Origin: Campylobacterota bacterium
Lineage (GTDB): Bacteria > Campylobacterota > Campylobacteria > Campylobacterales > Sulfurovaceae
Assembly (NCBI GenBank): GCA_011372825.1
Contig: DSAK01000123.1
Span: forward strand, 1-9,571
DNA length: 9,571 bases
Reading direction: 5' to 3'
Of this stretch, positions 5,994 through 9,571 are shown piece by piece (the first letter of the stretch is position 1; the number at the start of each line of letters is the position of its first letter). The position numbers and the translations under genes were made by a program. Under the pieces are notes generated by a model. That model saw nothing but the letters and a program-made list of their open reading frames with translations. It was not told the origin of the DNA and did not search any database.

Positions 5994-7714
5994 TTATCAA
6001 TTTGCTCCAAGATATCCAAAAATCGCTTTGCATCAACAAAACCTGTGATAGTTTTTTCTGGCAAGTATTGACCTTGAGCGCTAAAAAATAAAATATTTGG
6101 CGTCCCAAAAATCTTATAATGGGCAAAAAGCTCTTTGTCATCTTGTGTATTTTTGGTCACATCTATCTTGATAAATGTAAAATCTTCCAGTGCCTCTTTG
6201 ACTTTCTTGTCTGCAAAAGTCAAAAGCTCAAGCTCCTTGCAAGCAACACAAGAGTCCTTAGTAAACTCCACCACAACTGGCTTTAAGCTAGCATCTATCT
6301 CTTTTTGAAGCCTTTGGAGTGAATATCCCAAATAATCTGACTTTGTCAAACTAGCTTCTGCTTGTATAGTACTTTGGGTTGCAACTAGCTTCTGAAGTGG
6401 ATGGAGTATCGACGAAGCACCTGTAATTGCACCGACAAACAAACTCACTCCATAAAGCAAGAGAACTAACGCTAGAAGCCTTACCATCTTCCATGCGCCT
6501 TGGAACTTTGATTCAAACACCCCTATATACAATGCACTTCCCATTGCTAGAAGCGACCACAAAAAAAGTGTCACACTTGCTGGAAGTATCCTTGAGAGCA
6601 TCCAAATAGCTAACGCCAACATCACGACTCCAAAAAATTGACTCACTCTCATCATCCAGCCACCAGGTTTTGGCATCCATTTACCAGCCCCGATGCCAAC
6701 CAATAACAAAGGAACTCCCATCCCTATACTCATCACAAAAAGTGCAGCTCCACCAAGCCATGGATCTCCCGCTTGTGATATAAACAAAACAGCTCCACCC
6801 AATGGTGGTGCCACGCAAGGTCCAACAATGAGTGCCGATAAAGCACCCATGATAGCGACACCAACTATCCCTTTTGTATGAGCCTTATCGCTTGTTTGGG
6901 ATATCTTTGCTTGCCATTTAGCAGGCAAGGCAATCTCATAATACCCAAAAAGCGAAAGAGCCAAAGCTACAAAAATAGCTGCAAACAAAACCAAAACCCA
7001 TGGAGCTTGCATAGCAGCTTGTATATCAGCTCCCAATAATCCCGCGACAACACCCACTGCGGTATAAGTAAATGCCATTGCCAAGACATACACCAATGAG
7101 GTGAAAAAAGTCCTAAAAACACTTGGCTTTTTATCTTTGGATTGTGCAATCAAAATCGAAGAGAGTATAGGAATCATAGGAAATATACATGGAGTCAAAG
7201 ACAAAAAGAGACCAAAGATAAAAAATAATAATAGTATAAACCAACCACTCTCCCCTGAAAAGACCTGTGCTATTTTCCCTACATTTAGCTCTTGACTTAA
7301 ATCTCCAATTTTTTGGGTGAGACTCTGATTGACCTCAAACTCAAAAGTGCGTATTTGTGGCTCATAGCAAATACCAGCAGATGAGCACCCCTCAAAAGCA
7401 ACTGTCAGTTTCGATACACCCTCTTTTGGGATTTCAACTCTAAAATTTTCTCCATAAACCAACTCATCATCGTACTTTTTTGGCTTTGGCAATGCAACTT
7501 CTACTTTTTCTTTTTGAGATTTAAATTCAAGAGAATCGGCATAGATGTAGATATCTTGCCCCAAAACAAAATCAACACTTATGGTATCATGAGTAGTATT
7601 TGTAGTGATGATAAAAGCTTCATTCGGAGGGAGGATAGAGGAGCTCTTTGCCCCGCTGAAACTCCAAAGAGATGCAGTAAAGATAAAAAAGATAAAAACA
7701 ACAAATCGCATCAT
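5990..7714 (-). CDS. dsbD: Thiol:disulfide interchange protein DsbD
   Basis: DsbD carries electrons from cytoplasmic thioredoxin across the inner membrane to periplasmic thiol reductases and cytochrome c maturation factors. The 574-residue protein has all three parts. A signal peptide (about 1-22) leads to the periplasmic alpha domain with Cys110 and Cys116 in EGCSSAGICYEP. The beta membrane domain has Cys176 in LTPCIFPMIP and Cys300 in VGPCVAPPLGG, the two pseudo-symmetric Cys-Pro motifs, and about eight helices. The C-terminal thioredoxin-like gamma domain has Cys489 and Cys492 in DSCVACKELE, where E. coli has Trp instead of Ser before the first Cys. The cis-Pro motif FGTPNILFF is present. 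All six redox cysteines are kept, so the protein should be functional. ATG at 7714 is followed by a second ATG; AAGGGG lies about 9 bases upstream of the first. It heads an overlapping operon with the CvfB and Gcr-family genes and is divergent from a DUF255 thioredoxin-domain gene. Confidence 0.95.
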   Translation of the reverse strand: MMRFVVFIFFIFTASLWSFSGAKSSSILPPNEAFIITTNTTHDTISVDFVLGQDIYIYADSLEFKSQKEKVEVALPKPKKYDDELVYGENFRVEIPKEGVSKLTVAFEGCSSAGICYEPQIRTFEFEVNQSLTQKIGDLSQELNVGKIAQVFSGESGWFILLLFFIFGLFLSLTPCIFPMIPILSSILIAQSKDKKPSVFRTFFTSLVYVLAMAFTYTAVGVVAGLLGADIQAAMQAPWVLVLFAAIFVALALSLFGYYEIALPAKWQAKISQTSDKAHTKGIVGVAIMGALSALIVGPCVAPPLGGAVLFISQAGDPWLGGAALFVMSIGMGVPLLLVGIGAGKWMPKPGGWMMRVSQFFGVVMLALAIWMLSRILPASVTLFLWSLLAMGSALYIGVFESKFQGAWKMVRLLALVLLLYGVSLFVGAITGASSILHPLQKLVATQSTIQAEASLTKSDYLGYSLQRLQKEIDASLKPVVVEFTKDSCVACKELELLTFADKKVKEALEDFTFIKIDVTKNTQDDKELFAHYKIFGTPNILFFSAQGQYLPEKTITGFVDAKRFLDILEQIDK

Positions 7715-7745
7715 GCTACAAAACCCCTTTGATTTTTAATCCTAT

Positions 7746-7784
7746 TTGACTATGATAGAAAAAACTATAGCCAATTATAGTCAA
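7746..7784. promoter_or_regulatory. Divergent promoter region with long inverted repeat between dsbD and the DUF255 gene
   Basis: The 96-base spacer holds -10-like boxes on both strands: TATAGT at 7776-7781 on plus (start near 7788, for the DUF255 gene) and TATAAT at 7779-7774 on minus (start near 7767, for dsbD), almost back to back. They lie in an inverted repeat with arms TTGACTATGAT (7746-7756) and ATTATAGTCAA (7774-7784), 10 of 11 matching with 17 bases between. A second nested palindrome is ACTATA-N6-TATAGT (7764-7781). The symmetry may reflect two facing promoters, a regulator operator, or both. No known operator consensus was recognised. Confidence 0.5.
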
Positions 7785-7810
7785 TCAAACATTAATCAAG
7801 GACACACTAG

Positions 7811-9571
7811 ATGCCAAACCATCTCATTCATAGCCACTCCCCTTATCTCTTGCAACATGCTAATAATCCAATTAATTGGTACCCATGGGGCAATGAAGCA
7901 CTCCAAAAAGCATCCAAAGAAAATAAACCTATCTTTCTCTCTATTGGATATAGTAGTTGTCATTGGTGCCATGTCATGCAAAAGGAGTCTTTTGAAAATG
8001 ACCACATTGCAAAGATACTCAACAAACACTTTATATCTATCAAGGTTGACAAAGAGGAGAGACCTGATATAGACAAACATTTTCAAGCAGTCTATAGACT
8101 CATGAACGGCAAAAGTGGTGGATGGCCAACTTCTATATTTTTAACTCCCAATTTAAAGCCATTTTATAGTGCCACATATATACCGCCTATTGCTAAATAC
8201 GGGATGATGCCTTTTGATGAGCTACTCCATCTAATAGCCAAAAAATATGCCAAAGATGAGCAACTCCTAAAAGCCAAAGGTCAAGAGGTACTCACTTTTT
8301 TAAATCCCCAAAAAACTACCATACAAGCAACGAGGCTTGACAAAAGTATCACAACAAGATTTATCTCACAAGCAAAACAACTTTTTGATACCAAGCATGG
8401 GGGATTTGGCAAGCCACCAAAATTTCCTCAAGTCTCCACCTATCAAACGCTCCTTGCTTTACATAAACTACATACAGATCCCGCTATCTTGCCTATGATT
8501 ACCCTCTCACTAGATGCCATGGCAAGAGGTGGATTCTATGACCGTATTGATGGGGGATTTTGTCGCTATAGTACTGATGAAGCATGGCTCATACCGCATT
8601 TTGAAAAGATGGGCTATGACAATGCTCTACTTTGCGAGCTTTATCTTGATGTATACAAAGAGACAAAATCTCCTCATTACCTTGAAATCGCACAAAAAAG
8701 TATCGATTTTTTTATCGCAAATATGTCACAAAATGGACTATTTTTTGCTGCAAGCGATGCCGATACCGAAGGGGCAGAGGGAGAGTATTTTGTATTTACA
8801 AAAAATGAGATTCAAAATGCATGGATGGAGGCTTTAATACCAAAAAAAGATATTGATACACTACTTGATGTTTTGGAGGTAACCAAAAATGGCAATTTTG
8901 AGGGGAAAAATATCATCACAACACAAGACTCTGCCCTAGCTGAATCTTTGCCTTTTTATACTCAAGCCATTGATGCACTAGCCGCCCTTAGAGCCAAAAG
9001 AGTCTATCCATTTATCGACAAAAAAATCATAACAGCATGGAATAGTATGATGATCAAGACACTTTTCAAAGCTAGCGTATCATTGCCAAATTATCTAGAA
9101 TCGGCAAAAAAGAGTCTTCATGCCTTGCTTGAGACACTCTACTTAGATGGCAAACTCTACCACACTACACTCTATGGAAATACTCCGACAATCGAAGCTT
9201 TTTTAGAAGATTATGCCTATCTTATAGATGCCCTCATAGAGGCACATCAAGCAACTTTGAACAAAACCTACCTTGATATGGCACAAGATTTAGCCAATGA
9301 AGCAATCAGAAAATTTTACAAAAATAAAAAATGGTATTTTTCTCAAGGCGATTTCCAAACCAAAGCCGACATATACGATAGCTCCTATCCTTCTAGTCTT
9401 TCTGTCATGTTAGAGGGGCTACTCAAACTACATTCACTCCAGCAACAAGAGTATTTACATATCGTTTTTGATTCACTCCAAATGGTATCTTATGATGTGA
9501 TGAGGCAACCTATATCTAGCCCTAAATTAGCATTGGTTGTCATGGAGTTTTTGTATGGTTTTTATCAACTC
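7811..9571 (+). CDS. DUF255/YyaL-type thioredoxin-domain protein (SSP411 family), 3' end outside window
   Basis: An open frame of 587 codons with no stop runs off the right end; family members usually have about 600-700 residues, so little is missing. The N-terminal thioredoxin-like domain (about 1-160) has the family opening SPYLLQHANNPINWYPWG and the CxxC pair Cys50/Cys53 in YSSCHWCHVM, followed by VDKEERPDID (79-88) and GGWPTSIFLTP (103-113). The C-terminal (alpha/alpha)6-barrel resembling GlcNAc 2-epimerases has GGFGKPPKFP (197-206), GGFCRYS (248-254), PHFEKMGYDN (262-271; Leu is usual where Gly follows Met), SDADTEGAEGEY, TAWNSMMI and EDYAYLIDAL. The biochemical role of the family is not settled. 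No signal peptide is seen, so it is probably cytoplasmic. ATG at 7811 has AAGGA 8 bases upstream. It is divergent from dsbD, another thiol-redox gene. Confidence 0.9.
   Translation, partial: MPNHLIHSHSPYLLQHANNPINWYPWGNEALQKASKENKPIFLSIGYSSCHWCHVMQKESFENDHIAKILNKHFISIKVDKEERPDIDKHFQAVYRLMNGKSGGWPTSIFLTPNLKPFYSATYIPPIAKYGMMPFDELLHLIAKKYAKDEQLLKAKGQEVLTFLNPQKTTIQATRLDKSITTRFISQAKQLFDTKHGGFGKPPKFPQVSTYQTLLALHKLHTDPAILPMITLSLDAMARGGFYDRIDGGFCRYSTDEAWLIPHFEKMGYDNALLCELYLDVYKETKSPHYLEIAQKSIDFFIANMSQNGLFFAASDADTEGAEGEYFVFTKNEIQNAWMEALIPKKDIDTLLDVLEVTKNGNFEGKNIITTQDSALAESLPFYTQAIDALAALRAKRVYPFIDKKIITAWNSMMIKTLFKASVSLPNYLESAKKSLHALLETLYLDGKLYHTTLYGNTPTIEAFLEDYAYLIDALIEAHQATLNKTYLDMAQDLANEAIRKFYKNKKWYFSQGDFQTKADIYDSSYPSSLSVMLEGLLKLHSLQQQEYLHIVFDSLQMVSYDVMRQPISSPKLALVVMEFLYGFYQL

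Noticed and set aside
7746..8086. Open frames on both strands over the start of the DUF255 gene (7746-8072 plus, 7796-8086 minus)
   Set aside because: They overlap the long frame beginning at 7811, which carries unmistakable family motifs; these are shadow frames.

Overview
The window is AT-rich, gene-dense DNA that most resembles a member of the Campylobacterota (Epsilonproteobacteria), possibly a free-living sulfur-oxidising type. The basis is codon use, TATAAT-like -10 boxes without clear -35 boxes, the protein sequences, and a structured RNA just upstream of purD. The genus cannot be fixed from the sequence alone.

Layout. Positions 1-7714 hold a colinear leftward series: dsbD (7714-5990), a CvfB-type S1 RNA-binding protein (5993-5154), a 665-residue membrane protein of the misnamed 'Gcr site-specific recombinase' family (5154-3157), a decayed small reading frame (about 3122-2902), a patatin-like phospholipase broken by one frameshift (2911-2160), a cation diffusion facilitator (2104-1193), hemD (1196-573), a probable 6S RNA (about 494-328) and the start of purD (276-1, cut by the window edge). 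Facing the other way is a long DUF255/YyaL-type thioredoxin-domain protein (7811-9571, running off the right end). The two arms diverge from a 96-bp intergenic region with overlapping promoter-like boxes and a long inverted repeat.

How the parts fit. The first three leftward genes overlap by 1-4 bases and look like one operon: periplasmic thiol reduction (DsbD), a cytoplasmic RNA-binding regulator and an inner-membrane protein. The divergent gene carries a CxxC thioredoxin fold, so the promoter region sits between two thiol-redox genes. The CDF exporter and hemD overlap by ATGA and have their own extended -10 promoter, pairing metal export with tetrapyrrole synthesis. The 6S-like RNA has its own promoter(s), a closing stem joining its two ends, and an end in a T-run before the purD promoter.

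No CRISPR array, insertion sequence, tRNA, rRNA or phage gene was seen. Most genes are ordinary housekeeping or accessory genes of this phylum. The best leads are the RNA upstream of purD, the two adjacent broken reading frames at 2160-3156, the uncharacterised 'Gcr' membrane protein in a redox operon, and the shared dsbD/DUF255 control region. I do not see clear evidence of a wholly new system.
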